Shown: in pieces, positions 21,637 to 29,733 of the stretch
Layout: each line of letters opens with the position of its first letter
Numbering within the stretch: the stretch's first letter is position 1
Source: Arthrobacter silvisoli
GTDB taxonomy: Bacteria; Actinomycetota; Actinomycetes; Actinomycetales; Micrococcaceae
Direction: 5' to 3'
Assembly (NCBI RefSeq): GCF_003369445.1
Contig: NZ_QRCU01000073.1
Location: 1-50,612, forward strand
DNA length: 50,612 nucleotides
Made by a program: the position numbers and the translations under genes
Notes under the pieces: model-generated
What the model saw: only the letters and a program-made list of their open reading frames with translations
Database searches by the model: none
Told to the model about the DNA's origin: nothing

Positions 21637-24285
21637 ATGCCGCCCATGCCCACCCCGCTCAACCAGTCCGTGGCCGATTCGGCACTGCTGACCAACTCGC
21701 TCCCGCTGGGCCTGCTACGGGCGTTCGTCCAGTCTGGCGGGGCCGACGACGGCATCACCCCGCAACTGCTCGCCGAACTGCGGCTCCTGGCCCGCACGCC
21801 GGGACTGCTCGTGGCCTGCAACTACGGCGGGACCCTGTGCGTGGCCGAGGGCGTCTCCACCGAAACCCTTCCGCTGGGCAGCGCCGCCGTCGCGCTCCGG
21901 GCGCTCGCCGCCCTGCCCAACACCCACGCCGCCGTCGTATCCGGCCGCTCCCTGAGGGACCTGGCCGCCGTCTCCCGGCTCCCCGCGGAAGTCCACCTGG
22001 TGGGCTCGCACGGCGTCGAATTCGACATGGCGTACGCCTACGGCGTGTCCATGGCCACCGAAGACCTCCTGCAGCAAACCGCCACGGCCCTCCACGAATC
22101 CCTCGGCTTCGAGAAGGGCATCAGCATCGAACGCAAGCCGGCCGCCGTCGGGATCCGTACCCGCATGGCGACCCCGGACGTGGTGGCCAGGGTGACCCGG
22201 CGGGCCCGGGAGATCGCCCAGGAACTGGGCCTGCACTTCATCGTGGACGGCTCGGTGCTGGACCTTTCGGTGGTTGAGCCTTCCAAGGACGCCGCCCTGG
22301 AACAACTGCGGCAAAAGCTCGGGGCCAGTGCCGCACTGTTCGCCGGCGACGCCGACAGCGACGAACTTGCGCTGGCGACGCTCCGCGGCCCGGACCTCGG
22401 CCTGCGCGTGGGACCCGGCGACACTGCGGCAGCCCACCGCCTGCCGGACCCCGAATCTTTCGCGAAGGTCCTGGCCATCCTGTTCGAACTGCGCCGCGCC
22501 TGGCTGTTCGGCGAAGACGCAGTGGGCCTGGAACGGCATTCGATGATCGGCAACGGGGCCTCGACGGCCCTGCTCACTCCTGAAGGCAAGATCTGCTGGA
22601 TGAGCCACCCCCTTCCCGATTCCGGCTCCTTGTTCGCGCACATCCTGGGCGGCGATCCCGCCGGTCACTTCAGCGTAGAACCGGTCAAGGCCGCCCAGGC
22701 GCTGGGGCAGCGCTATGTGGACAACACCATGATCGTGGAGACCCGCTGGGCCGACGTCATGGTCACGGACTACCTCGAACCCGCGCCCGAGGGCATCACC
22801 AGCCTCGTCCGGGTGCTGACCGGGACAGGCAGCGCCCGCATTGTGTTCGCGCCGCGCCCGGACTACGCGAACGCCCCCTTCAGCATGGAGGTCCGCGGCG
22901 ATGAGCTGCACGTCGTGGGAACCTCAGACCCCATCGTCCTCGTCGCGCCCGGCGTCGCCTTCACCGTCACCAGCGACGGCAGGCACGCCACCGCCACCGC
23001 CGAGGTCAGCCTCGCCTACGGTCCCGTCGTCCTGAACCTGAGGTGCGGGGACACAGAGCCGACGACGGCGGACCCCGCCGGAGAGCCCGGGCGGCGGGCC
23101 GCCGTCGCGCAGGAATCCCGGCAGTGGGTCCGCGAACTGGAGCTGCCCGGCATGAAACCCTCGCTGGTGCGGCGCTCCGCGCTGGTGCTGAAATCCCTGG
23201 TGCACGAGCCCACCGGGGCGGTACTCGCCGCCCCCACCACCTCCCTGCCGGAAGGAATCGGCGGAACCCGCAACTGGGACTACCGCTATTGCTGGCTGAG
23301 GGACGGATCCATGACGGTGAACGCCTTGGTGGACCTCGGTTCCACGGCGGAGGCCGACGGTTTCCTGCGCTGGCTGGGCCGCATCCTGGAGAACGCGCCA
23401 GGGCCCGAATGGCTGCACCCCCTGTACTCCGTGACCGGAGCACCGCTGTCCACCGAGGCCATCATCGAGACCTTGCCCGGGTACGCGGGTTCGCGGCCCG
23501 TGCGGATCGGGAACGCGGCGGACCACCAAGTGCAGCTGGACGTGTTCGGCCCGATCGCGGAGCTCATCCACGGCCTCGGCAAACGCCGGGGGACCCTGCC
23601 GGACGAGCATTGGCGGCTCATGGAGCAGATGGCGTCGGCCGTGCTGGCGCGCTGGCATGAGCCGGACCATGGCATTTGGGAAGCCCGCCGTGCCCCGCGC
23701 CACCACACCTACACCAAGGTGATGTGCTGGGTGACGCTGGACCGGGCGATGCATACCGCCGTCCGTTTCCGCAGGCCAGTCGGCGCCGGGTGGGAAGAGG
23801 CGGCCAACACCATCCGGGAGGAAGTGCTCCGCGAAGGCTGGGACGATGCGGCACGCTCCTACACCGTGGCGTACGACAGCCCGGACCTGGACGCCGCGGT
23901 GCTGCACATCGGCCTGTCCGGCCTGTTGGATGTCCGCGACCAGCGCTTCCTGGATACCGTCGCCGCCGTCGAACGCGAACTGCGGGTGGGGCCGACCGTC
24001 TTCCGGTACCGGTACGACGACGGCCTGCCGGGTTTGGAGGGCGGGTTCCACATCTGCACCACTTGGCTGATCGAGGCGTACCTTGCCGTGGGCCGGATGG
24101 ACGATGCGCTGGAGCTGTTCAACCAACTCGTCGCGCTGTTCGGTCCGACCGGACTGCTGCCCGAGGAGTACGACCCGGGCACGGAAACCCACTTGGGCAA
24201 CCATCCGCAGGCATACTCGCACCTGGGCTTCATCCGCTGCGCGCAGCTGCTGGACCGTTACCTGGCAACGGTGGAGGAGGAGTAG
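21637..24285 (+). CDS. GH15 glucan/trehalose hydrolase with N-terminal inactive HAD domain
   Basis: Residues about 45-290 look like a trehalose-6-phosphate phosphatase. But the nucleophile motif, normally DYDGTL, is NYGGTL at 62-67, so both key Asp residues are lost. The later HAD motifs (AVVSGRS, EPSK, GDADSDE) remain. Residues about 300-880 are a GH15 enzyme: GTRNWDYRYCWLRDGS, EPDHGIWEARR and EEYDPGTETHLGNHPQAYSH, which carry the acid and base region. Mycobacterial GH15 trehalases and glucoamylases share this pattern. The fusion is a known arrangement in Micrococcaceae. The HAD part may be a fold retained for structure or regulation. The ATG at 21637 follows GGAAGG. Confidence 0.85.
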   Translation: MPPMPTPLNQSVADSALLTNSLPLGLLRAFVQSGGADDGITPQLLAELRLLARTPGLLVACNYGGTLCVAEGVSTETLPLGSAAVALRALAALPNTHAAVVSGRSLRDLAAVSRLPAEVHLVGSHGVEFDMAYAYGVSMATEDLLQQTATALHESLGFEKGISIERKPAAVGIRTRMATPDVVARVTRRAREIAQELGLHFIVDGSVLDLSVVEPSKDAALEQLRQKLGASAALFAGDADSDELALATLRGPDLGLRVGPGDTAAAHRLPDPESFAKVLAILFELRRAWLFGEDAVGLERHSMIGNGASTALLTPEGKICWMSHPLPDSGSLFAHILGGDPAGHFSVEPVKAAQALGQRYVDNTMIVETRWADVMVTDYLEPAPEGITSLVRVLTGTGSARIVFAPRPDYANAPFSMEVRGDELHVVGTSDPIVLVAPGVAFTVTSDGRHATATAEVSLAYGPVVLNLRCGDTEPTTADPAGEPGRRAAVAQESRQWVRELELPGMKPSLVRRSALVLKSLVHEPTGAVLAAPTTSLPEGIGGTRNWDYRYCWLRDGSMTVNALVDLGSTAEADGFLRWLGRILENAPGPEWLHPLYSVTGAPLSTEAIIETLPGYAGSRPVRIGNAADHQVQLDVFGPIAELIHGLGKRRGTLPDEHWRLMEQMASAVLARWHEPDHGIWEARRAPRHHTYTKVMCWVTLDRAMHTAVRFRRPVGAGWEEAANTIREEVLREGWDDAARSYTVAYDSPDLDAAVLHIGLSGLLDVRDQRFLDTVAAVERELRVGPTVFRYRYDDGLPGLEGGFHICTTWLIEAYLAVGRMDDALELFNQLVALFGPTGLLPEEYDPGTETHLGNHPQAYSHLGFIRCAQLLDRYLATVEEE

Positions 24286-24291
24286 GCGCTG

Positions 24292-24345
24292 CTGGCTCAG
24301 GGCAGGAATCTGGCTCAGCGCAGGAACTTGGCTTAGTGCAGGAAC
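24292..24345. repeat. three 18-bp tandem repeats at the end of the AEC gene
   Basis: Units at 24292-24309, 24310-24327 and 24328-24345 follow the pattern YTGGCTYAGNGCAGGAAY. The third contains the stop of the reverse-strand AEC gene. On that strand each unit reads F-L-x-stop, so three in-frame stops follow one another. Confidence 0.75.
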
Positions 24346-25268
24346 GCGGCGATGCCGATCATCGCAGGCATCGCGACGATGGTGGTGATGAGCACCGTGT
24401 CCTTCGCGATGGTGATGCCCCGCTGGTAGCGGTTGGCGGCCACGAAGACGTTCTGCGCGGTGGGCAGGGCGCCAGCGATGGTCGCTGCGAACAGCGCGTG
24501 GCCGCTAAGTCCGAGGATGAAGTGTGCGGCGAGGAAAGCCAGCACCGGGTGCAGGACGAGCTTGAACGAGGACGCAAGGACGATGTCCGTGCGGCGTCCG
24601 CTGGCCGCCGAGAAGGGCCGGTTGCCGTTCAGCGACATGCCGAAGGACATGAGCATGGCCGGGACCGCCGCGCCGCCGATGAAGTGGATCGGCTGCAGGA
24701 CAGGGTCCGGCAGCTGCAGATGGAGGGCGGAGAACAGCAAGGCCAGGCCGGAGGCCACGATCACCGGGTTCTTCAGGATGATCAGCAGGAACTTCAGCAG
24801 CGGGTTCTGCTTGGCACTGCGGCTGCCGTGGGTGGCGTCCAGGATCATCAGGTTGACCGGGTTGTAGAAGGCCAGCTGGAAGATCAGCAGCGGCGCCACG
24901 TAGCTCGCGTCGCCCAGCACATAGACGGCGATCGGGATTCCGAGGTTGGCGCTGTTGGCCTGGCTGGCGCTCATGGCGCCGATGATCGCCTCGGGCATCT
25001 TCCGCTTGAGCACGAACTTACTGAGCAGCACATAGCTGATGCCCACCGTCGTTCCGCCGATCGCGGCGACCGCGAGTTGCGGGCCAAGCACATCCTCGAG
25101 CCTGGCTTTGGACAGCGTTTCGAACAGCAGCGCAGGGCTGGCAACAAAGAACGCGAGGCGGCTGAGGGTGTGCCCGGCATTCGGGCCGAGGATCCCGCGC
25201 TTGCCGACGAACCAGCCCACCCCGATGATCGCCCACACCACGAAGAAGCCGGAAAGTACGTCAATCAC
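24333..25268 (-). CDS. AEC-family transporter
   Basis: The 311-aa membrane protein has ten predicted helices split by a central loop. It contains the family features QANSANLGIP in the first half and GAAVPAMLMSFGMSL in the second, with the PTAQNVFV motif near the end. Family members export auxin in plants and malonate or other organic acids in bacteria; the substrate here is unknown. It lies convergent with the GH15 gene. The 3' end is part of a small tandem-repeat array. Confidence 0.88.
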   Translation of the reverse strand: MIDVLSGFFVVWAIIGVGWFVGKRGILGPNAGHTLSRLAFFVASPALLFETLSKARLEDVLGPQLAVAAIGGTTVGISYVLLSKFVLKRKMPEAIIGAMSASQANSANLGIPIAVYVLGDASYVAPLLIFQLAFYNPVNLMILDATHGSRSAKQNPLLKFLLIILKNPVIVASGLALLFSALHLQLPDPVLQPIHFIGGAAVPAMLMSFGMSLNGNRPFSAASGRRTDIVLASSFKLVLHPVLAFLAAHFILGLSGHALFAATIAGALPTAQNVFVAANRYQRGITIAKDTVLITTIVAMPAMIGIAAFLH

Positions 25269-25424
25269 AACGCGGTTCCGGGAGCGCTGGGTGGGTTGCC
25301 GGGGAGGGTCACCACCCCAGCGTAATCAGATTTATTCGCGCCGGTGGTGCCGTCGGGCGTGATTCCCGTTATGTGGACGGGCTGGAGGGAAGGGCGCCTG
25401 GAAGCGTGCCGGTAGTGGCGCCGA

Positions 25425-25853
25425 TCAGTGCTGGCGGACGTTGCTCAGGGCGTGCGGCGGGCGCAGGAGTCCTGGCGTGTGGCCCTCGGCGGGATCGCTG
25501 CCGAGCTGCAGGATCTTGTTGTTGCGGTCCACATGGACCACCTTGGGCTCGTAGGCCAGGGCCTCTTCGGTGGTCATCTCCGCGTAGGTGATGAGGATGA
25601 CCGTGTCGCCCACGTGCACCAGGTGCGCGGCGGCACCGTTGATGCCGATGACGCCCGAACCGCGCTCGCCGGCGATGGTGTAGGTCTCCAGACGGGCGCC
25701 GTTGGTGACATCGACAATCGACACGAGCTCGCCGGGGAGGATGTCCGCAGCGTCCAGGAGATCGAGGTCCACGGTGACGGAACCGACGTAGTGCAGATCA
25801 GCATGGGTGACCGTGGCGCGGTGGATCTTGGACTTAAACATTGTGCGGTTCAT
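25425..25853 (-). CDS. panD: aspartate 1-decarboxylase proenzyme
   Basis: The 142-aa protein is a full PanD. It begins [20 protein letters not shown], has the self-cleavage site GS at 24-25 in YVGSVTVD, and continues [20 protein letters not shown]. It makes beta-alanine for pantothenate. The peptide bond before Ser25 is cleaved to give the pyruvoyl group. No panB or panC is adjacent. The start ATG is the conserved one. Confidence 0.95.
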   Translation of the reverse strand: MNRTMFKSKIHRATVTHADLHYVGSVTVDLDLLDAADILPGELVSIVDVTNGARLETYTIAGERGSGVIGINGAAAHLVHVGDTVILITYAEMTTEEALAYEPKVVHVDRNNKILQLGSDPAEGHTPGLLRPPHALSNVRQH

Positions 25854-25901
25854 AACGGCTCAAGTTTAGCGCGGGCTTTGCCGGGTGGCCTGTGACATGG
25901 G

Positions 25902-26213
25902 TTACGCCTGCTTCCGGGCTGCGTGCTCCGCCCGGCGCTTCGCAAGCGCGCCGTACGCGGCGAAGAGCTTCGGCACGACGACGTACACCGCGGCTGGAAC
26001 CACAAGCAGGGTCAGCAGGAGCGCGCGGAACACAGGATGCCAGTTCTCCATCAACGGGCCAAGGGCCAGCATTCCCGCACTGACCAAAGGGAAGATCGCC
26101 AGCCAGGTAATAAGCGCCCGGGTGTGAACTGAGGGTGCGGGCGGGGCGGACGGCAGTTCGGCGCGGAGCAGCTCGCCCTGGACGGGAGCTTGCCGGGTTT
26201 GGGTGAGGCTCAT
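25902..26213 (-). CDS. small membrane protein, tandem paralogue A
   Basis: Two membrane helices (TRALITWLAIFPLVSAGMLA and FRALLLTLLVVPAAVYVVVP) are joined by GPLMENWHPV, followed by a basic C-terminus ending AKRRAEHAARKQA. It is a tandem copy of the gene at 26321-26620. The motif resembles the membrane C-terminus of some antibiotic-biosynthesis monooxygenase-like proteins. The ATG at 26213 is preceded by GGAGAG. Confidence 0.75.
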   Translation of the reverse strand: MSLTQTRQAPVQGELLRAELPSAPPAPSVHTRALITWLAIFPLVSAGMLALGPLMENWHPVFRALLLTLLVVPAAVYVVVPKLFAAYGALAKRRAEHAARKQA

Positions 26214-26320
26214 CAACTCTCCAGATAGACGGGGACTTGTCCAATGGAACCGGAACGCCCCGCAGTTTCTTCCCAGGCCTGCCTGTGATGCGGCGCACGG
26301 TGATGCCTCACTGCCCGGCC

Positions 26321-26620
26321 CTACGACTGTTTCCGGGCTGCGAGCTGCGCCCGGCGCTTCGCGAGCACGCCGTATGCGGCGAACAGCCTGGGCACCACGA
26401 GGTACACGGCGGCCGGAACCACCAGGAGCGTCAGAATGAACGCCCGGAGCACGGGGTGCCAGCTTTCCATCAACGGGCCGATGGTCAGCATTCCGAGGCT
26501 GACCAGCGGGAAGATCGCCAGCCAGGTGATGAAGGCACGAACGTGGATGGAGGGCAAAGGTGGCGGGGCAGCCGCCGGGCCGTTCTGGGCTGCCGCTTGC
26601 TGGGCTGAGGAGGGGCTCAT
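26321..26620 (-). CDS. small membrane protein, tandem paralogue B
   Basis: It has the same layout as its neighbour: an Ala/Pro/Gln-rich start, two helices (VRAFITWLAIFPLVSLGM and LRAFILTLLVVPAAVYLVVP) and the basic AKRRAQLAARKQS tail. The ATG at 26620 has GGAG seven bases upstream. The two genes are in the same direction with 107 bp between them and arose by tandem duplication. No function is known. Confidence 0.75.
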   Translation of the reverse strand: MSPSSAQQAAAQNGPAAAPPPLPSIHVRAFITWLAIFPLVSLGMLTIGPLMESWHPVLRAFILTLLVVPAAVYLVVPRLFAAYGVLAKRRAQLAARKQS

Positions 26621-26777
26621 TGGTACTCCATAAGGGCAGATATACGCAGGGAATACACGCAAATCAACACGCGCTGCCCGCAGTTTCTTCCCGGTGCCAA
26701 TGACGCGGAGCACGCTGGGGGTGGGTGCTGTCCGGCGACGTCACGCCACACACGTTTTCAGGCCAACCACGGGCGCT

Positions 26778-26807
26778 GTGCCCTGGAAATCCGTGCCCTG
26801 GAAATCC
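26778..26807. repeat. two tandem 15-bp repeats
   Basis: GTGCCCTGGAAATCC occurs at 26778-26792 and exactly again at 26793-26807, in the 257-bp gap between paralogue B and the LysR gene. It lies outside any supported gene. Confidence 0.8.
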
Positions 26808-26877
26808 GCGGCGGCCGGCCCAAGCGTGTGCGCAAGACCTGCGTGGCATGACGGCCGGGCCCGTGACGCCCGAACCC

Positions 26878-27747
26878 CTACGCCTGCTTCCGCAGCGTCC
26901 TGCCGATGATCGCCTGCGTCAGCGCATCGACCGCCTCGGCGTTGGCCAGGGGATTGCGGATCAGGGTGAAGTCCACGTCGCCCACCGGCGGGAGGTCGAA
27001 GCGGTTCGTGATGACCTTCAGGTCCTCCGGAACCAGCGACGACGGCATGACGGCGACGCCGATGCCAGCCCGTACCGCCGCGAGGACTCCCGCGATCTGC
27101 TTGGTGGAGCATGTCACCCGCCAGGTGCGGCCCCGGGCCTCGAGGGCGTCGATGGCGAGCTTCCGGCTGATGCTTGGCGCGGGGTAGCAGATGAGCGGGA
27201 CCGGACTTCCCGGATCGAGCACCGTTTGCTCCAGGCCCACCCAGTCGAAGCTGTCCTTCCGGACCACCGTGCCGTCCTTGGCCTCGCCCACCCACTTCAC
27301 GAACACCAAGTCCAGCTGGCCTGCGTTGAGCCGCCGGTACAGCTGGTCGCTCTGGCTGACCGTGAGCTCCAGGTTCACCTGCGGATACAGTTGCCGGAAC
27401 TCGCGGAGAATCCGCGGCAGGCCCGTGATGGCGAGGTCGTCCGCCGTGCCGAAGCGCAGCCGGCCGCGCATCGCCGATCCCGAAAAGTAGCGCGCGGCGT
27501 CGTCATGGGCTGCCAGGATGCTGCGCGCGAAGCCAGCCATCGCGTCCCCGTTGTCCGTCAGCCGGACATCCCGGGTGTCCCGCGCCACGAGCGAACGCTT
27601 GGCTGCGGCTTCCAGCTTCCGGACGTGCTGGCTGATGGTGGGCTGGGCCAGGCCCAGGCGCTCGGCGGCCTTGGTGAAGCTCAGGGTCTCCGCCACGGCA
27701 AGGAAAGAACGCAACTGCACCGGATCGAACAGTATTGCCTCGGACAA
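26878..27747 (-). CDS. LysR-family transcriptional regulator
   Basis: The N-terminal winged helix reads LRSFLAVAETLSFTKAAERL then AQPTISQHVRKLE, the classic LysR pattern. The effector domain includes RLRFGTADDLAITGLPRILR and GIGVAVMPSSLV. I prefer the TTG at 27747, which has AGGAG just upstream; a TTG at 27759 would add four residues. It is divergent from the MFS transporter and probably controls it from the shared 165-bp gap. Confidence 0.9.
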   Translation of the reverse strand: MSEAILFDPVQLRSFLAVAETLSFTKAAERLGLAQPTISQHVRKLEAAAKRSLVARDTRDVRLTDNGDAMAGFARSILAAHDDAARYFSGSAMRGRLRFGTADDLAITGLPRILREFRQLYPQVNLELTVSQSDQLYRRLNAGQLDLVFVKWVGEAKDGTVVRKDSFDWVGLEQTVLDPGSPVPLICYPAPSISRKLAIDALEARGRTWRVTCSTKQIAGVLAAVRAGIGVAVMPSSLVPEDLKVITNRFDLPPVGDVDFTLIRNPLANAEAVDALTQAIIGRTLRKQA

Positions 27748-27912
27748 GGGACTCCTCAACGGGCCAGGCCCGCCCTATTGCGGAATGCAATGAGAGTTAT
27801 AAGGCCAATACGCTTCCATGATTATCGGGGCCAACCCTAGCGTTAAAGGCATCCCAGTGAAACCACCTGAACCGAATCCTGCCTGAACCAAACGTTTGAT
27901 GAGGACACTCCC

Positions 27913-29307
27913 TTGGCACCCCCTCCACCCTCCGAAGCAACCGTCAGCCATTCCGCCATCGAATCCGCGAGTTCCGCGGCCCGCAGCGCCGCCCGCAGCC
28001 CGGACACCGTCACCCAGCCGATCGCCGTCGTGAGCGAACGCCTGCCCTGGCGCCACACCTTCATCTCCCTGCGGATCCACAACTTCAGGGTCTTCGCGAT
28101 CGGCCATTTCGTGGCGGTCATCGCACTGTGGATGCAGCGGATCGCCCAGGATTGGATGGTGCTGCAGCTCTCCGGCTCGGTGACCGCCGTCGGCATCACC
28201 GTGGCGCTGCAATTCTTGCCCTCCCTGGTGCTCGGCCCGTGGGGCGGCATGATCGCGGACCGCTTCGCCAAACGCCGCATCCTCATGCTCTGCCAAAGCG
28301 TGGCCGCCGCCCTCGCCGCGAGCCTCGCGGTCCTCTCGCTCAGCGGCGCGGTCCAGGTGTGGCACGTCTATGTCATCGCGTTCATCCTGGGCCTGGTCAC
28401 CGTGCTCGACCAGCCCGCCCGCCAGGTCTTCGTCAATGAACTCGTCGGGCCCACCTACCTGCGCAATGCGATCAGCGTCAACTCCACCACCTTCCAGTTG
28501 GGCGGGCTGATCGGCCCGGCCCTGGCCGGCGTGCTGCTGAACGCCGTCGGGCCCGGCTGGGCCTTCGCCGGCAACGCCCTGGCCTGCTGCTCCACCATCA
28601 CCACCCTGCTGCTCCTGCGCAAGAGCGAGCTCCACGTCAGCACGCCGGCGCCCCGGCGCAAGGGCATGCTCGCCGAGGGTCTCCGGTACGCGCTGCGCAA
28701 GCCCACCATCTACTGGCCGTGGCTCATGGCCGGCTTCGTGGCCGTGTTCGGAATGAGCCTGCCCGTGCTGCTGGCCGCCTTCGCGGATCACGTGTACGAC
28801 GCCGGTGCCGGCGGCTACGGCCTGCTCAACGCCTTAGTGGCGCTCGGTGCATTGGCCGGCGCGATCGCTTCAGCCCGACGCCGGCGGTTGCGCCTGCGCT
28901 CGGTGGTGCTGTGCGCGGGAATGTACGGGCTCATGCTGTGCCTGGGTGCGCTGGCGCCGTCGATGGCCTTGTTCGGAGCGGCCATGGTCCTCTCGGGATT
29001 CTGGTGCCTGATGTTCCTCACCGCAGCAAACCAGCTGGTGCAGACCAGCGCCAACATGGCCATCCGCGGCCGGGTCATGAGTCTGTACCTCGTGGTGCTG
29101 ATCGGTGGCCAGGCGATCGGCGGGCCCATGATGGGCTGGTTGGCCGAACACTTCAACCCGCACCTGGCCATCCTGGTGGCAGGCGGGGTGCCAGCTCTCG
29201 CGGCGGCGACGGTCGCCGTCGTGCTCGCCCGGAAGTCGGCGCTGCAGCTCAAGGTGGACCTGAAGAACCGGCGCAGCATCGTGCGGATCGTGCCCCGGGC
29301 GGCGTAG
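27913..29307 (+). CDS. MFS exporter, EntS-like
   Basis: The 464-aa protein has about 12 membrane helices and the MFS loop signature GMIADRFAKRRILM after helix 2. The pattern FRVFAIGHFVAVIALWMQRI AQDWM and the DQPARQVFVNELVGP loop match the MFS_3/EntS-type exporters of siderophores and drugs. The start is TTG at 27913, with GAGGA eight bases upstream. The LysR gene lies divergent, so it is probably substrate-induced. Confidence 0.9.
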   Translation: MAPPPPSEATVSHSAIESASSAARSAARSPDTVTQPIAVVSERLPWRHTFISLRIHNFRVFAIGHFVAVIALWMQRIAQDWMVLQLSGSVTAVGITVALQFLPSLVLGPWGGMIADRFAKRRILMLCQSVAAALAASLAVLSLSGAVQVWHVYVIAFILGLVTVLDQPARQVFVNELVGPTYLRNAISVNSTTFQLGGLIGPALAGVLLNAVGPGWAFAGNALACCSTITTLLLLRKSELHVSTPAPRRKGMLAEGLRYALRKPTIYWPWLMAGFVAVFGMSLPVLLAAFADHVYDAGAGGYGLLNALVALGALAGAIASARRRRLRLRSVVLCAGMYGLMLCLGALAPSMALFGAAMVLSGFWCLMFLTAANQLVQTSANMAIRGRVMSLYLVVLIGGQAIGGPMMGWLAEHFNPHLAILVAGGVPALAAATVAVVLARKSALQLKVDLKNRRSIVRIVPRAA

Positions 29308-29482
29308 CTGCCAGCCCGGTCTTGCGCCCCCGCGACGCTCCTTCCCGGTTCCTTGTTCCCGCACCCCGTTCTTGGCCCGAAAACCGGCGTGTCTGTCGTG
29401 ACACGCCCGGCTTCCGGGAAGCAAGCGGGCGGGAGCGTTCGGGCCGCAGCCGCCTGGAAACGAGGAACACCCCGGAAACGAA

Positions 29483-29513
29483 GAACACCCCGGTCCGATG
29501 GGCCGGGGTGTTC
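29483..29513 (-). terminator. rho-independent terminator for tRNA-Gly
   Basis: GAACACCCCGG (29483-29493) and CCGGGGTGTTC (29503-29513) form an 11-bp stem with a 9-base loop. On the reverse strand a T-rich TTCGTTT follows. It sits 10 bp beyond the CCA end of the tRNA. A second direct copy of the left arm starts at 29465. Confidence 0.85.
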
Positions 29514-29523
29514 CTGTGTGAAA

Positions 29524-29597
29524 TGGAGCGGGCGACGGGAATCGAACCCGCGTATCAAGCTTGGGAAGCTAGCGCTCTACCATTGAGCTACGCCCGC
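29524..29597 (-). tRNA. tRNA-Gly (CCC)
   Basis: The acceptor arms GCGGGCG and CGCCCGC pair perfectly, followed by T and an encoded CCA. The D-arm is GCTC/GAGC; the T-arm is GCGGG/CCCGT with one G-U. The anticodon loop is TTCCCAA, anticodon CCC. The anticodon stem is CTAGC/GCTTG, which leaves a T-T mismatch at positions 28-42; a closing A instead of T would be expected. It is 74 bases with CCA. Confidence 0.92.
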
Positions 29598-29733
29598 ATT
29601 GCCCGGCACTTTGTCGACGACTCAGCCGGAGCAGATCCCAGCTTAGCGCAGATCACAGGCGTTCCCGGACAGACCCGCCGCAGGCCCGAAACGGTGCCCG
29701 AAACGGAGCCCCACCCGCGGCGGGAATCCGGGC

